From: Candidatus Nanopelagicales bacterium
Lineage (GTDB): Bacteria > Actinomycetota > Actinomycetes > S36-B12
Assembly (NCBI GenBank): GCA_028688835.1
Contig: JAQTXL010000008.1
Coordinates: forward strand, 1 to 40,390
Length of the DNA: 40,390 nt
Direction: 5' to 3'
Positions 17,035-26,014 of this stretch are shown here, in pieces (within the stretch, counting starts at the first letter, position 1; the number at the start of each line of letters is the position of its first letter). Both the position numbers and the translations under genes were made by a program. The notes below the pieces were generated by a model. The model was not told the origin of the DNA. It saw nothing but the letters and a program-made list of their open reading frames with translations, and made no database searches.

Positions 17035-17847
17035 ATGCTGAAGTCCCGCCAGCTCTCGGCTGAGGCGGTCTATGCGCAGTGCCTGCGGCATGCACGGATC
17101 CACGAGCGGGCCTCGCGCCGCGAGGCGCAGGAGGGTCGGGCCCTGCAGGCCCTGGTCTTCGCCTGGGGGGCCGACATCTCGCTCATCCAGACGAGCCTGT
17201 TCGAGCGCGTCGTGATCGCCCGCCGGGCGCCGATCCGCGTGTACTTCACCGAGGCCGAGGCCCTGGTGCGCGCCCTCGGAGGCGTCGAGGTCGACCATGC
17301 AGGCGATGCGAGTGCGGCCGACCTCCAGCTGCGCATCCGCGAGCAGCTGTTCAACGCCCTTCCCCTGGGCGCCGCGGTCGACATCACCGGGCGCTTCCCC
17401 GACGTCACCTACCTCGCGGGCCTGCGCGCGCCGACGGCGCACGAGCTCAGCACCTGCGGGCACGACCGTCTCGAGGGCGCCAAGCCCGAGGACTTCGCGG
17501 CCGCGCGTCACCACGAGTCCGACGCGCTCATGGTGTCGGCGCTGTCCGTCGGTGCTCGTGGGGAGTCGCGGCTGGCCATCGAGCAGGCCTACGCCAGTGA
17601 TTTCAGGGCGCTCGAGGCCTACCTGGTCGACTCTGCGCTGGCCGTGGGCGACCGAGCGCTCCTGACCGTCGAACTGCGCTGGGAGCTCGTCCGCTGCGCC
17701 ATGGCCGACGTGCCCGGCCTGCCGGCCGAGCTGCTGCCTGCGGTCGCCGTGATCCGCGAGGCCATGTGCGCCGGCCTCGGCGAGCCCGACTGCGTGCGGC
17801 TGCTGGCCGGCCTGGCCGACGTCGGACTCACTCCTTCGGAGGCGTGA
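17035..17847 (+). CDS. Uncharacterised protein between pilus operons
   Basis: A 270-residue protein I do not recognise. It is soluble-looking and mostly helical, with no signal peptide, membrane helix or familiar catalytic motif. The ATG at 17035 was chosen because GGGAGG (17023-17028) precedes it by 6 nt; the longer frame from 16963 lacks such a site. It is the only plus-strand gene between the two minus-strand pilin operons, is divergent from the PilV-like gene, and its last 20 nt overlap the 3' end of pilO on the other strand. A weak CATGAT -10 (17004-17009) could drive it. Tight packing inside the pilus locus suggests a pilus-linked role. Confidence 0.7.
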   Translation: MLKSRQLSAEAVYAQCLRHARIHERASRREAQEGRALQALVFAWGADISLIQTSLFERVVIARRAPIRVYFTEAEALVRALGGVEVDHAGDASAADLQLRIREQLFNALPLGAAVDITGRFPDVTYLAGLRAPTAHELSTCGHDRLEGAKPEDFAAARHHESDALMVSALSVGARGESRLAIEQAYASDFRALEAYLVDSALAVGDRALLTVELRWELVRCAMADVPGLPAELLPAVAVIREAMCAGLGEPDCVRLLAGLADVGLTPSEA

Positions 17848-18556
17848 GCGCGGCCTCCTGCTGGGCCCGGGCGATGATCGACTGGGCGTTGGCGACCAGG
17901 TCGGGCAGCTTGGACTCGAGCACGAACATCGTGCCGTTGACCGTCAGCATGCCCGTGTCCTTGTTCGTGCCGTCGCTGACGGCGTTGTGCGCCGTGATGA
18001 GGAAGCCTCGATCCAGGGACTGCAGTCGGCCCAGGAAGGCCGCGCGCTGCCACGACGTGCCGTTGACCGTGACCTCGAGCGTCATGGTCGCGAGGTTCAC
18101 GCCGATCGTGGTGGCCGCGGCCGCGGCACCGGCGACCGCCTTGCCCGGGCCCTTGGCCCCGCCGGGAGCCGGCGCGGAGCCGTTGGCCTCGGGTGCGGTC
18201 ACGCTCGTGGGGATCGACGTGCTGATGAGCTGGATGTTGCGGGTCGAGATGCCCGAGGCGCGCGCCGCGGCGTTGATCTGCTGCAGCACCTGGGGCAGCT
18301 GGGCGGTCTCGGGCATGCGCGAGAACAGGCGCTGCGCCTCGCGCGCCATCGCCGGGGCCTGCGCGGCCAGGTCGAGGATCTCGCGATGCCGCTTCAGCAG
18401 CGCGAGGTTGGCCTGCTCCACCTGCACGGACTGCTGCTTGACGGACGCAGCAGTGGCGATGCGCGGCTGCAGCAGCACCAGCCACAGTGCGGCCGCCATG
18501 GCGAGCAGTCCCGTGACCGCGGCCAGCCCCACGAGCGACTTCCTGCTCATCCTCAT
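17828..18556 (-). CDS. pilO: PilO-like type IV pilus alignment protein
   Basis: A 242-residue bitopic protein: short cytoplasmic start (MRMSRKS), one membrane helix (residues 8-28), a coiled-coil stretch (about 30-85) and an external ferredoxin-like domain interrupted by an Ala-Gly-Pro-rich linker (about 120-145). This is the PilO layout. PilO pairs with PilN to connect the cytoplasmic PilM ring with the pilus assembly. The position directly after pilN, with the ATG overlapping the pilN stop (ATGA), supports the call. Sequence similarity is low, as is usual for PilO. Confidence 0.8.
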   Translation of the reverse strand: MRMSRKSLVGLAAVTGLLAMAAALWLVLLQPRIATAASVKQQSVQVEQANLALLKRHREILDLAAQAPAMAREAQRLFSRMPETAQLPQVLQQINAAARASGISTRNIQLISTSIPTSVTAPEANGSAPAPGGAKGPGKAVAGAAAAATTIGVNLATMTLEVTVNGTSWQRAAFLGRLQSLDRGFLITAHNAVSDGTNKDTGMLTVNGTMFVLESKLPDLVANAQSIIARAQQEAALTPPKE

Positions 18557-19389
18557 GATGAGCCTCCCGGTGCTGTCGTGGGCGCAGGTGTCGGCGTCGC
18601 CGGTGCCAGCAGCGTGCGCACCTGCTGGTCGGTCAGCTTGGTCGCCAGGCCGGCAGGCGTGATGCCGACCGTCCCGGTGAACGACACGGAGGCGGGAGCG
18701 CCGCCGGCTCCCTGGGCCGCGAGCATCGAGGAGTTCACGTACGGCCCGACGAACAGCGGATCGCGTGAGAGCGCCACGAGCAGGCGCGAGACCTGGTCGC
18801 GGGCGCCGGCGGTCGCGCTGAAGGTGATGCAGCCGATCGCGACCTGCTCGGCGAACGGATCGGGGTTGGGGCAGGCCGTGACACTGCCGCCGGCGGCCGG
18901 GGCCCCGAGGTAGGTGGCCGACAGCGTCGAGAAGCGCATGGTGGGTGCACCCGTGGAGCGCGCCGCCAACAGCAGGTGGCCGTACAGCGTCGACGCCCGC
19001 GGCTGGGTGGTGAGCGTCGAGGTCACGAGCTGCTCCTGGCCCTTGATCTGCGCCACCATCTGGGCGATCGGCGACAGGGCCTGCACCTGCAGCTGCTCCT
19101 TGGCATTGATGGCCTGGGCGGTGGCCAGTGACTGCTCGGAGGACTGGATGGCGGGCTCCTGCACGAACCACAGCATCCCGGCGATCACCAGCAGGAGCAC
19201 CGCCGCGAGTGCGGCGATGCGGCGGATCCTGGCGATGGCCATGGACTCGCGGACCTGCTGCGGCAGGAGATCGACCTGGGGCAGGGTCGGGACGAACTCC
19301 TCGCGCTCGACATCGTCGTCGATGCCGGGCTGGTCACGACGTGACAGCCGCAGCCCGAAGACGGTGCGCGCATCGGTCGCGGTGCTCAT
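18553..19389 (-). CDS. pilN: PilN-like type IV pilus assembly protein
   Basis: A 278-residue protein with a cytoplasmic N-terminus, one membrane helix (about residues 57-77) and an external domain. VDLLPQQ (39-45) just before the helix corresponds to the INLLP motif by which PilN binds PilM. The 35-residue extension ahead of that motif is longer than usual. The C-terminus is Pro-Thr-Ala rich. The gene lies between pilM and pilO with 4-nt overlaps at both ends, giving a coupled pilMNO operon. Two cysteines (in TACPNPDP and IGCITF) may form a disulfide outside the membrane. Confidence 0.83.
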   Translation of the reverse strand: MSTATDARTVFGLRLSRRDQPGIDDDVEREEFVPTLPQVDLLPQQVRESMAIARIRRIAALAAVLLLVIAGMLWFVQEPAIQSSEQSLATAQAINAKEQLQVQALSPIAQMVAQIKGQEQLVTSTLTTQPRASTLYGHLLLAARSTGAPTMRFSTLSATYLGAPAAGGSVTACPNPDPFAEQVAIGCITFSATAGARDQVSRLLVALSRDPLFVGPYVNSSMLAAQGAGGAPASVSFTGTVGITPAGLATKLTDQQVRTLLAPATPTPAPTTAPGGSS

Positions 19390-20525
19390 GGTCGCCTCGC
19401 CATGGCCAGGCCGATCGCCATCGCCAGTGGGGCCTCCACTGCCCGCTGGGCCCGGCTGTGCGCCTCCAGGCCCAGGAACGCGGGGCTGACGGTCACCGGA
19501 TAGCCAAGCTCGGTCGCCATCCGCTCCCGCAGGCCGGTGAGCGCGATCGCACCGCCGACCACGGTGATGGTCGTGATGCGCGCATCGCTGCTCGCGGACA
19601 TGTAATAGTCGAGCGAGTTGCGGATCTCGGCGACGATGCCGGTGGCCCACATGTTGAGCTCGCCCAGAGCGGTTGCCGTGCTCGGCGCCAGCCCGATCGT
19701 CACGGTGCCCGCGACGGCCTGGAAGACGCTCGACTCGGCGACGGGCACCAGGGCCGGAGCCGGGCCGTTGAGGCCGGTCTCGCGCTTGAGCAGCTCGGCC
19801 GCCTCGCGATCGAGGTCGAGGGCATCGGCGATGGCGCTGGTGGCCTGCAGCCCGCCGAGCGGGTTGAGGGTGCGGATGAACCGCGGCTGGCCGCCGGCGT
19901 GCACCGTGACCGTGACCTGCTCAGCACCGATGTCCACGATCGCTCGGGGCTCCTGATCGGTCGGCAGCACGCCCCCGCAGGCGGCTCGGATGTGCGCGAA
20001 GGGCGCGATGTCGGCGACCACGGGCACCAGGCCGGCACTGCGAACGACCCCCGCCAGCTCCAGGGCCTGCGACCGCTCGGTGGCCACGACCAGGATGCGG
20101 TTCTCGTCGACGAGGTGGCCCTTGGCGTCGAGCCGCGTGATCTCGTCGAGCAGGTGGTAGTCGAGCTGCGCCGCGGCCATGTCGATGGGCAGGGACTCCT
20201 GCACCTGGTAGCGCAGGGCCGAGGCGAAGTCCGCCGGCGCCATCCACGGCAGCTCGAGCTGGCGCGTGAGCAGGTTGGCGTCGGTGATGGCGAAGGCCAC
20301 ATGACGCGAACTGAAGCGCCCGGCCTTCCACAGCTGCCTGAGGGCGCGGGCCACGACCTTGGCGTCGATGACTCGCCCGCCCCGCATGGCGCCGTGCGGC
20401 AAGGGGACCGCCGCAGCGCGGTGCACCGTGGTCTGGCCGGTGCGACCGTCGGTGCGCAGCTCGACGGCGCGCACGCCGGTCGTGCCGATGTCCAGCCCGA
20501 CGAGGGTGCCGCGGGACCTGCCCAT
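19386..20525 (-). CDS. pilM: PilM, actin-like type IV pilus assembly protein
   Basis: A 379-residue protein of the FtsA/PilM actin-like ATPase group. GLDIGTTGVRAVEL near the start is the phosphate-1 loop, IVDIGAEQVTVTV the phosphate-2 loop, and ITTITVVGGAIALTGL the adenosine-binding strand. PilM forms a cytoplasmic ring that binds the PilN tail and contacts the PilB and PilT motors. The ATG at 20525 has AAGGAG five nt upstream. Its promoter region, shared divergently with the pilT-like gene, carries a GCCGATAC element 45-52 nt upstream. It is the first gene of the minus-strand pilMNO operon. Confidence 0.92.
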   Translation of the reverse strand: MGRSRGTLVGLDIGTTGVRAVELRTDGRTGQTTVHRAAAVPLPHGAMRGGRVIDAKVVARALRQLWKAGRFSSRHVAFAITDANLLTRQLELPWMAPADFASALRYQVQESLPIDMAAAQLDYHLLDEITRLDAKGHLVDENRILVVATERSQALELAGVVRSAGLVPVVADIAPFAHIRAACGGVLPTDQEPRAIVDIGAEQVTVTVHAGGQPRFIRTLNPLGGLQATSAIADALDLDREAAELLKRETGLNGPAPALVPVAESSVFQAVAGTVTIGLAPSTATALGELNMWATGIVAEIRNSLDYYMSASSDARITTITVVGGAIALTGLRERMATELGYPVTVSPAFLGLEAHSRAQRAVEAPLAMAIGLAMARRP

Positions 20526-20567
20526 GCCTGCTCCTTCGCTGCTCGGTGCGTGACTCCTGCTCAGGCT

Positions 20568-20583
20568 GGGTATCGGCCCGATC
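20568..20583 (-). promoter_or_regulatory. Pilus-type promoter element upstream of pilM
   Basis: Minus strand GATCGGGCCGATACCC; it matches the pilA element at 14 of 16 bases and contains GCCGATA, seven of eight bases of the sigma-28 -10 consensus GCCGATAA. No TAAA-like -35 is visible. Predicted start about 38 nt before the pilM ATG. Confidence 0.6.
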
Positions 20584-20595
20584 GCGCGCGAGCGG

Positions 20596-20623
20596 TGCCC
20601 GTTCGGCCCGGATGAGCCGAAAC
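20596..20623 (+). promoter_or_regulatory. Pilus-type promoter element upstream of the pilT-like gene
   Basis: GCCGAAAC (20616-20623) ends 7 nt before the ATG at 20631, predicting a leaderless transcript. TGCCC (20596-20600) lies 15 nt upstream, the same spacing as at pilA and the minor-pilin operon. It is divergent from the pilM element. Confidence 0.55.
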
Positions 20624-20630
20624 CACCGGT

Positions 20631-21800
20631 ATGGCCCTGCCCGCAGCCCCGATGACCGTGGCGTCGCATGACGCCCTGGGGCAGTCCGGGTCCGACTGCC
20701 CGGTGCTCGCGCCGGCCGAGGCGACGCTGCTGCGTCAGGTGCTCGAGGCTGCCGTCGCGCATGGAGCCTCGGACGTCCACGTGCGCGCTGGTGCGCCGCC
20801 GCTGCTGCGCGTCGAGGGTCGCCTCCTCCCGCTCGACCTCCCGCCGCTCACCGCCGACGACGCCACGGCGCTGGTCCTCGAGGCGATGACGCAGGAGGAG
20901 GACCGTGCCGAGTATGCGCGCGACCACGAGCGCGACTTCGCGGTGACCGAGCCGTTCGTGGGCAGGTTCCGGGTCAACGCCTACCGGATGCGCGGGTCCG
21001 ACGCGATGGTGCTGCGGCACGTGCGGGAGAGCGTGCCGAGCCTGGAGGCGCTGGGCGTCCCGGCGATCGCACGATCCCTCGCCCTGACGCCGAGCGGCAT
21101 CGTGCTCGTGTGCGGCCCGACCGGCTCGGGCAAGTCGACGACCCTTGCGGCCATGATCGATGCGATCAACGACGAGCGGTACTGCCACATCCTCACGATC
21201 GAGGACCCGATCGAGTTCCTGCACGCGAACAGGCGGGCGACGATCAGCCAGCGCGAGCTGCACACCGACACCCTCGAGTTCGCCAGGGCCCTGCGCGCCG
21301 GCCTGCGTCAGGACCCGGACGTCATGGTCATCGGCGAGATCCGCGATCGCGAGACGCTGCGCACGGCACTGCAGGCGGCACAGACCGGGCACCTCGTGCT
21401 GGCGAGCATGCATGCCAGCTCGGTGATCGAGGTCGTGCACCGGATCGTCGACATGTTCCCCGCGGACGAGCACCGCCAGATCCGGGCGACGCTGGCCGAG
21501 TCCCTGCGCGGGATCATCTGCCAGCACCTGGTGGCCGGTGCCCGTGCTGACGGTCGCGTGCTCACCTGCGAGATCGCGGTCTCGACCGCGCGCATCCGCG
21601 ATGCGATCACCGACGCGGAGCGGACCGACCAGCTCCACGAGATCCTGGCCGAGGGCGAGCACTACGGCATGCGCACGAGTGAGCAGGACCTCGTGCGGCT
21701 GGTGCTCGCAGGAGACATCACGCTCAGCGAGGCGCAGACCGTGACCACGCGCCAGTCCGACCTCCTGGTCGCGCTGCGCAGGGCCGGCTTCCGTGGCTAG
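20631..21800 (+). CDS. PilT/PilU-like secretion ATPase (diverged copy)
   Basis: A 389-residue hexameric motor ATPase of the type II/IV secretion family. Walker A is GPTGSGKST (162-170), the Asp box is ILTIEDPIEF, Walker B is VMVIGEIRD (231-239) and the His box is LASMHASS. The GASDVHV N-terminal block is typical of PilT. The retraction-specific AIRNLIRE motif is replaced by ARIRDAITDAERT, whereas the second pilT in this cluster retains it, so this copy is the diverged, PilU-like one. There is no ribosome binding site; the promoter position predicts translation from a leaderless mRNA at ATG 20631 (next ATG at 20652). It overlaps pilB. Confidence 0.9.
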   Translation: MALPAAPMTVASHDALGQSGSDCPVLAPAEATLLRQVLEAAVAHGASDVHVRAGAPPLLRVEGRLLPLDLPPLTADDATALVLEAMTQEEDRAEYARDHERDFAVTEPFVGRFRVNAYRMRGSDAMVLRHVRESVPSLEALGVPAIARSLALTPSGIVLVCGPTGSGKSTTLAAMIDAINDERYCHILTIEDPIEFLHANRRATISQRELHTDTLEFARALRAGLRQDPDVMVIGEIRDRETLRTALQAAQTGHLVLASMHASSVIEVVHRIVDMFPADEHRQIRATLAESLRGIICQHLVAGARADGRVLTCEIAVSTARIRDAITDAERTDQLHEILAEGEHYGMRTSEQDLVRLVLAGDITLSEAQTVTTRQSDLLVALRRAGFRG

Positions 21801-23472
21801 CGCTCCCGGCGCGATCGCCGACCTCCTGGTGACGAACGGGCTCATCAGCGCCCAGCAGCAAGCCCAGGCCCAGGCGCAGGCCGCGCTCACCCAGGAGCCA
21901 GTGCTCAACATCCTGGTGCAGCAGGGCAGCGTCACCCGCAAGGACGTGGTGCGCGCGACCGTGCAGGCTGCCGGCCTGGAGTTCGTGGACATCCTCGCGC
22001 TGACGGTGGACCCGGCTGCAGCGGCGATGATCACCGGCGACCAGGCGCGCAAGTACCAGGTCATCCCCGTCGCCCTCGATCACGACGTGCTCGTCGTCGT
22101 CGGCGACTCGCAGACTGCGGCCAACTGGCAGGTGAGCGAGGACCTGGAGGCCATCACGCGGCATCCGGTGCGCTTCGCCTGCGCGATGCGGTCCGAGATC
22201 GCGATCCGCATCAACCAGCTCTACCGGGCCGAGTCCGAGCTGGGCGAGCTCGTGCGCGGCATGCTCGACGAGGAGCAGGTGATCGACATCCAGGCGCCGG
22301 TCGTGGCGACCACCGACGCCCCGCTGGTGCGCTACGTCAACCTGCTGCTCAAGCAGGCCATCTCCGACAAGGCGTCGGACATCCATGTCGAGCCCAGCGA
22401 GGACCACATCAGGATCCGCTTCCGCATCGACGGGGTGCTCAAGGAGCAGGCGCCCGCGCCCAAGGAGATGCAGTCGGCGCTCATCAGCCGCCTGAAGATC
22501 ATGGCGGACATGGACATCGCCGAGCGCAGGGTGCCGCAGGACGGCCGGCTCTCACTGATCTGGAGCGGGCAGAAGATCGACCTGCGCGTGAGCTGCCTGC
22601 CGACCGTGTGGGGCGAGAAGATCGTCATGCGCATCCTGGACAACTCATCGGCGCAGATGACCCTCGCGCACCTGGGCTTCTCGCCGGAGAACCTCGACCA
22701 TTGGCGCAACGCCTATGAGCGGCCCAATGGGATGCTCATCGTGAGCGGGCCCACGGGCTCGGGCAAGTCGACCACGCTGTACGCGACGCTCAACACCGTC
22801 GCTCGCCCCGAGATCAACATCGTCACTGTGGAGGACCCGGTCGAGTACCGCATCCCCGGCATCAACCAGGTGCAGACCCACGCCAAGGCCGGACTCACGT
22901 TCGCCTCGGCGCTGCGCTCGATCCTGCGTGCGGATCCCGATGTGATCCTCATCGGTGAGATCCGCGACTACGAGACCGCACAGATCGCCGTGGAGTCCGC
23001 GCTCACGGGCCACCTCGTGCTCACGACCCTGCACACGAACAACGCGCCGAGCGTCATCACTCGGCTCATCGAGATGGGCATCGAGCCGTTCCTGGTGAGC
23101 TCAGCCCTGGCCTGCACGACGAGCCAGCGGCTGGCCCGCCGACTGTGCCTGTCGTGCCGGCGCCCGGTGGGCAAGTCGGCGGCCGAGCTCGCTGCGGTCG
23201 GCTTCGAGTACCCCGCGGGGGTGCAGCCGACCTTCTTCGAGCCGGTCGGCTGCTCCAGCTGCGCGCACACCGGGTACCAGGGGCGCATGGGCCTGCACGA
23301 GGTCATGCCCATGAGCGAGGAGATCGGGCGGCTGGCGTTCAGTCGCGCATCCTCGGACGAGGTGCGACGCGTCGCGATCGATGCCGGCATGCGGACGCTG
23401 CGGCAGGACGGCTGGCTCAAGGTCTCGCAGGGCCTGACCACCATCAGCGAGGTGCTTCGGGTGATCGCGTGA
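21793..23472 (+). CDS. pilB: PilB, type IV pilus extension ATPase
   Basis: A 559-residue extension motor. The N-terminal MshEN-like domain (about 5-140) is followed by the second N-domain and the ATPase core: Walker A GPTGSGKST (319-327), Asp box TVEDPVEYR (345-353), Walker B ILIGEIRD (385-392), His box TTLHTNN. A zinc site is formed by Cys452, Cys455, Cys487 and Cys490 (CLSC, CSSC), typical of PilB/GspE. The RLGxxL residues that bind c-di-GMP in classical MshEN domains are not conserved here (GAIADLL and EPVLNIL instead). The GTG start overlaps the stop of the upstream motor gene. PilB powers pilin polymerisation with PilC. Confidence 0.95.
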   Translation: MASAPGAIADLLVTNGLISAQQQAQAQAQAALTQEPVLNILVQQGSVTRKDVVRATVQAAGLEFVDILALTVDPAAAAMITGDQARKYQVIPVALDHDVLVVVGDSQTAANWQVSEDLEAITRHPVRFACAMRSEIAIRINQLYRAESELGELVRGMLDEEQVIDIQAPVVATTDAPLVRYVNLLLKQAISDKASDIHVEPSEDHIRIRFRIDGVLKEQAPAPKEMQSALISRLKIMADMDIAERRVPQDGRLSLIWSGQKIDLRVSCLPTVWGEKIVMRILDNSSAQMTLAHLGFSPENLDHWRNAYERPNGMLIVSGPTGSGKSTTLYATLNTVARPEINIVTVEDPVEYRIPGINQVQTHAKAGLTFASALRSILRADPDVILIGEIRDYETAQIAVESALTGHLVLTTLHTNNAPSVITRLIEMGIEPFLVSSALACTTSQRLARRLCLSCRRPVGKSAAELAAVGFEYPAGVQPTFFEPVGCSSCAHTGYQGRMGLHEVMPMSEEIGRLAFSRASSDEVRRVAIDAGMRTLRQDGWLKVSQGLTTISEVLRVIA

Positions 23473-23500
23473 CGACCGGACGACGAGTGGAGTGCAGCTG

Positions 23501-24805
23501 ATGGACGACGACGGCTTCGTGCTGCCCCGCATGCCCGGGCTCCCGACCGCGAACGGTGCGATCGGGGTGGTCGACGTGCACGCGCCGTCGGGCCCGCACC
23601 TGCTGCCCGGGCTGCTCCCGGTCGAGGCGATCACGTCGCGCATCGACGCTCCGCAGGCGCCGCCGCCGGTCGCTGATGTGGGCATCCGGATCCTCGAGCC
23701 TGACGCGTCGGCCTCGCAGGGCATCGGCATCCAGCTCGACGACATCCTGCTCGTGCTGCTGGAGCGTGGGGCCTCGGATCTGCACCTGAGCGTCAACGCC
23801 CCGCCCATGATCCGCGTCAACGGCGATCTCGAGGCGCTGCCCGGGCATGCGCCCCTGACGCCCAAGGACATCCGCGAGGCCATGTACGCGATCCTCAGTG
23901 ATCGCCAGAAGCAGGCGTTCGAGGAGACCAAGGAGCTCGACCTCGCCTACGAGCTGCCCGGTGCGGCGAGGTTCCGCGTCAACCTGCTGCAGCAGCAGGG
24001 CTCCATCGGCGCAGTGCTGCGCTCGATCCCGTGGGAGATCCGCAGCCTCGAGGAGCTGAGCATGCCGCCATCGCTCGCGGCACTCACCGCGCTTCCGCGC
24101 GGGCTCGTGCTCGTGACCGGGCCGACCGGCTCGGGCAAGTCGACGACGCTTGCAGCCCTGGTGGATCGCGTGAACCGCACACGCAAGGGGCACATCATCA
24201 CGATCGAGGACCCGATCGAGTTCGTGCACCCGCACAAGGGATGCGTGGTCAACCAGCGCGAGGTCGGCACGGACACGCGGTCCTTCGCCGCGGCGCTGCG
24301 GCACGCACTGCGGCAGGATCCCGACGTCATGCTCGTCGGCGAGATGCGCGACCTGGAGACCATCGCGATCGCACTGACCGCAGCAGAGACCGGGCACCTC
24401 GTGTTCGCGACCCTGCACACGAGCTCGGCGGCCAGCACGATCGACCGCATCATCGATGTGTTCCCGGCCGAGCAGCAGGCGCAGATCCGCACGCAGCTGG
24501 CGTCATCGCTGGAGGCTGTCGTCTGCCAGACCCTGTGCCGCACCAGTGACGGCAGCGGGCGCATCGCTGCGACCGAGGTGCTCATCGCCACACCGGCGAT
24601 CCGCAACCTGGTGCGCGAGGGCAAGCTGCAGTCGATCCCATCGGCCCTCCAGACCGGTTCGCGCCACGGCATGCACACGCTCAATCAGCGCCTCGCCGAG
24701 CTCGTCGCCAGCGGCCGGGTCGCCTACGACGAGGCGCGTGAGCACTGCTCGGACCCGGACGAGCTCGCGCAGCTGCTGGGACGGAGCGCTGATGACGCAG
24801 ACTGA
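23501..24805 (+). CDS. pilT: PilT, type IV pilus retraction ATPase
   Basis: A 434-residue ATPase with a PilT core starting near residue 75 (GIGIQLDDILLVLLERGASD). Walker A is GPTGSGKST (207-215), Walker B MLVGEMRD, His box FATLHTSS, and the retraction signature AIRNLVREG is at 366-374. The first 75 residues are a Pro-Gly-rich extension not found in standard PilT (about 345 residues), perhaps a docking tail. ATG at 23501 has GGAG 8 nt upstream; the frame could also start at GTG 23492. It depolymerises the pilus and drives twitching or DNA uptake. It follows pilB by 28 nt and overlaps pilC by 14 nt. Confidence 0.93.
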   Translation: MDDDGFVLPRMPGLPTANGAIGVVDVHAPSGPHLLPGLLPVEAITSRIDAPQAPPPVADVGIRILEPDASASQGIGIQLDDILLVLLERGASDLHLSVNAPPMIRVNGDLEALPGHAPLTPKDIREAMYAILSDRQKQAFEETKELDLAYELPGAARFRVNLLQQQGSIGAVLRSIPWEIRSLEELSMPPSLAALTALPRGLVLVTGPTGSGKSTTLAALVDRVNRTRKGHIITIEDPIEFVHPHKGCVVNQREVGTDTRSFAAALRHALRQDPDVMLVGEMRDLETIAIALTAAETGHLVFATLHTSSAASTIDRIIDVFPAEQQAQIRTQLASSLEAVVCQTLCRTSDGSGRIAATEVLIATPAIRNLVREGKLQSIPSALQTGSRHGMHTLNQRLAELVASGRVAYDEAREHCSDPDELAQLLGRSADDAD

Positions 24806-26012
24806 GTACTTCATCCGGGCACGCTCGCGCAAGGGACGCCTGATCGAGCAGCACATCAAGGGCTCGAGCGAGGCGGAGGCGGTCGCGCGCGTGCGCCAGC
24901 TCGGGCTCACGCCCATCTCCGTGGAGATCCAGAACACGGGATGGAACAAGGAGATCCACCTGGTCAAGCCGCGGGTCAAGCCCAAGGACCTGGCGATCAT
25001 GACGCGCCAGTTCGCGACGATGCTCAGTGCCGGCCTGCCGATCCTGCGCTGCCTGGCGATCCTGGGCGACCAGACCGAGAGCGTGCGCCTGGGGGAGCTG
25101 ATCGCACAGGTGCGCGACGATGTCGAGCGCGGCTCGGCCCTGTCGGAGTCACTCGTGCTCTACCCGGAGTTCCCGCCGCTGATGGTGAACATGATCCGTG
25201 CGGGAGAGGTCGGTGGCTTCCTCGACGAGACGATGCTGCAGATCGCCGAGTCCATCGAGGCCGATGTGCGGCTCCGGGGCAAGATCAAGGCCGCCCTCAC
25301 CTACCCGATCGCCGTCGGCGTGATCGCGATCGTCGTGACGACGGCGATGCTGATCTTCGTCGTCCCGGTGTTCTCGGAGATGTTCGCCTCGCTCGGCGGG
25401 CAGCTGCCGACGCCGACGCAGATCCTGGTCAGCATCTCGGATGTCGTGCGCAATCCGCTCTTCCTGGTGCCCGCCATCGTGCTCACTGCCGCCGCGATCA
25501 TCTGGTACCGACGCATGCGCAATGCGCCCGCGGTGCGAGCCTTCGTGGACCCGATGAAGTTCAGGCTGCCGGTGTTCGGCCAGCTCTTCCACAAGATCGC
25601 CATCGCACGCTTCACGCGCAACTTCTCGGCGCTGCTGCGCGCAGGCGTGCCGATCCTGACCGCCCTCGACATCGTCGGCGGGACCTCGGGGAACGTCGTC
25701 ATCGTGCGCGCCGTGACTGCTGTGCAGGAGAGCGTGCGCCAGGGCTCGGGCATGGCCCGACCGCTGAGCGAGCATCCGGTGTTCCCCGACATGGTGGTGC
25801 AGATGATCGCGGTCGGCGAGGACACGGGCGCCCTCGACGAGATGCTCGCGAAGATCGCCGACTTCTACGACGCCGAGGTCGAGGCGACCACCGAGCAGCT
25901 CATGGCGCTCATCGAGCCGATCATGATCATGCTGCTCGGCGGTCTGGTCGGCGGCATGATCGTCGCGATGTACCTGCCGATCTTCAACATCTTCGAACTC
26001 GTCAAGCAGTGA
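24792..26012 (+). CDS. pilC: PilC, type IV pilus inner-membrane platform protein
   Basis: A 406-residue protein with two GspF/PilC domains. The first cytoplasmic domain is at about 62-168 (MTRQFATMLSAGLPILRCLA), then membrane helices at 170-194 and 221-239. The second domain (FTRNFSALLRAGVPILTALD) repeats the same pattern, and a last helix lies near 373-398. VQMIAVGEDTGALDEML is the family signature. PilC couples the PilB and PilT motors to pilin insertion in the membrane. The ATG has GGAG five nt upstream inside pilT, giving coupled translation. The start is supported by the conserved N-terminus MTQTEYFIRA. Confidence 0.96.
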   Translation: MTQTEYFIRARSRKGRLIEQHIKGSSEAEAVARVRQLGLTPISVEIQNTGWNKEIHLVKPRVKPKDLAIMTRQFATMLSAGLPILRCLAILGDQTESVRLGELIAQVRDDVERGSALSESLVLYPEFPPLMVNMIRAGEVGGFLDETMLQIAESIEADVRLRGKIKAALTYPIAVGVIAIVVTTAMLIFVVPVFSEMFASLGGQLPTPTQILVSISDVVRNPLFLVPAIVLTAAAIIWYRRMRNAPAVRAFVDPMKFRLPVFGQLFHKIAIARFTRNFSALLRAGVPILTALDIVGGTSGNVVIVRAVTAVQESVRQGSGMARPLSEHPVFPDMVVQMIAVGEDTGALDEMLAKIADFYDAEVEATTEQLMALIEPIMIMLLGGLVGGMIVAMYLPIFNIFELVKQ

Positions 26013-26014
26013 CG

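Noticed and set aside
20568-20623. Canonical sigma-28 promoters with a TAAA -35 box
   Set aside because: No TAAA is found 14-17 nt upstream of any of the five elements; only the -10-like part and, in three cases, TGC[C/A]C are shared, so they are reported as resembling rather than matching sigma-28 promoters.
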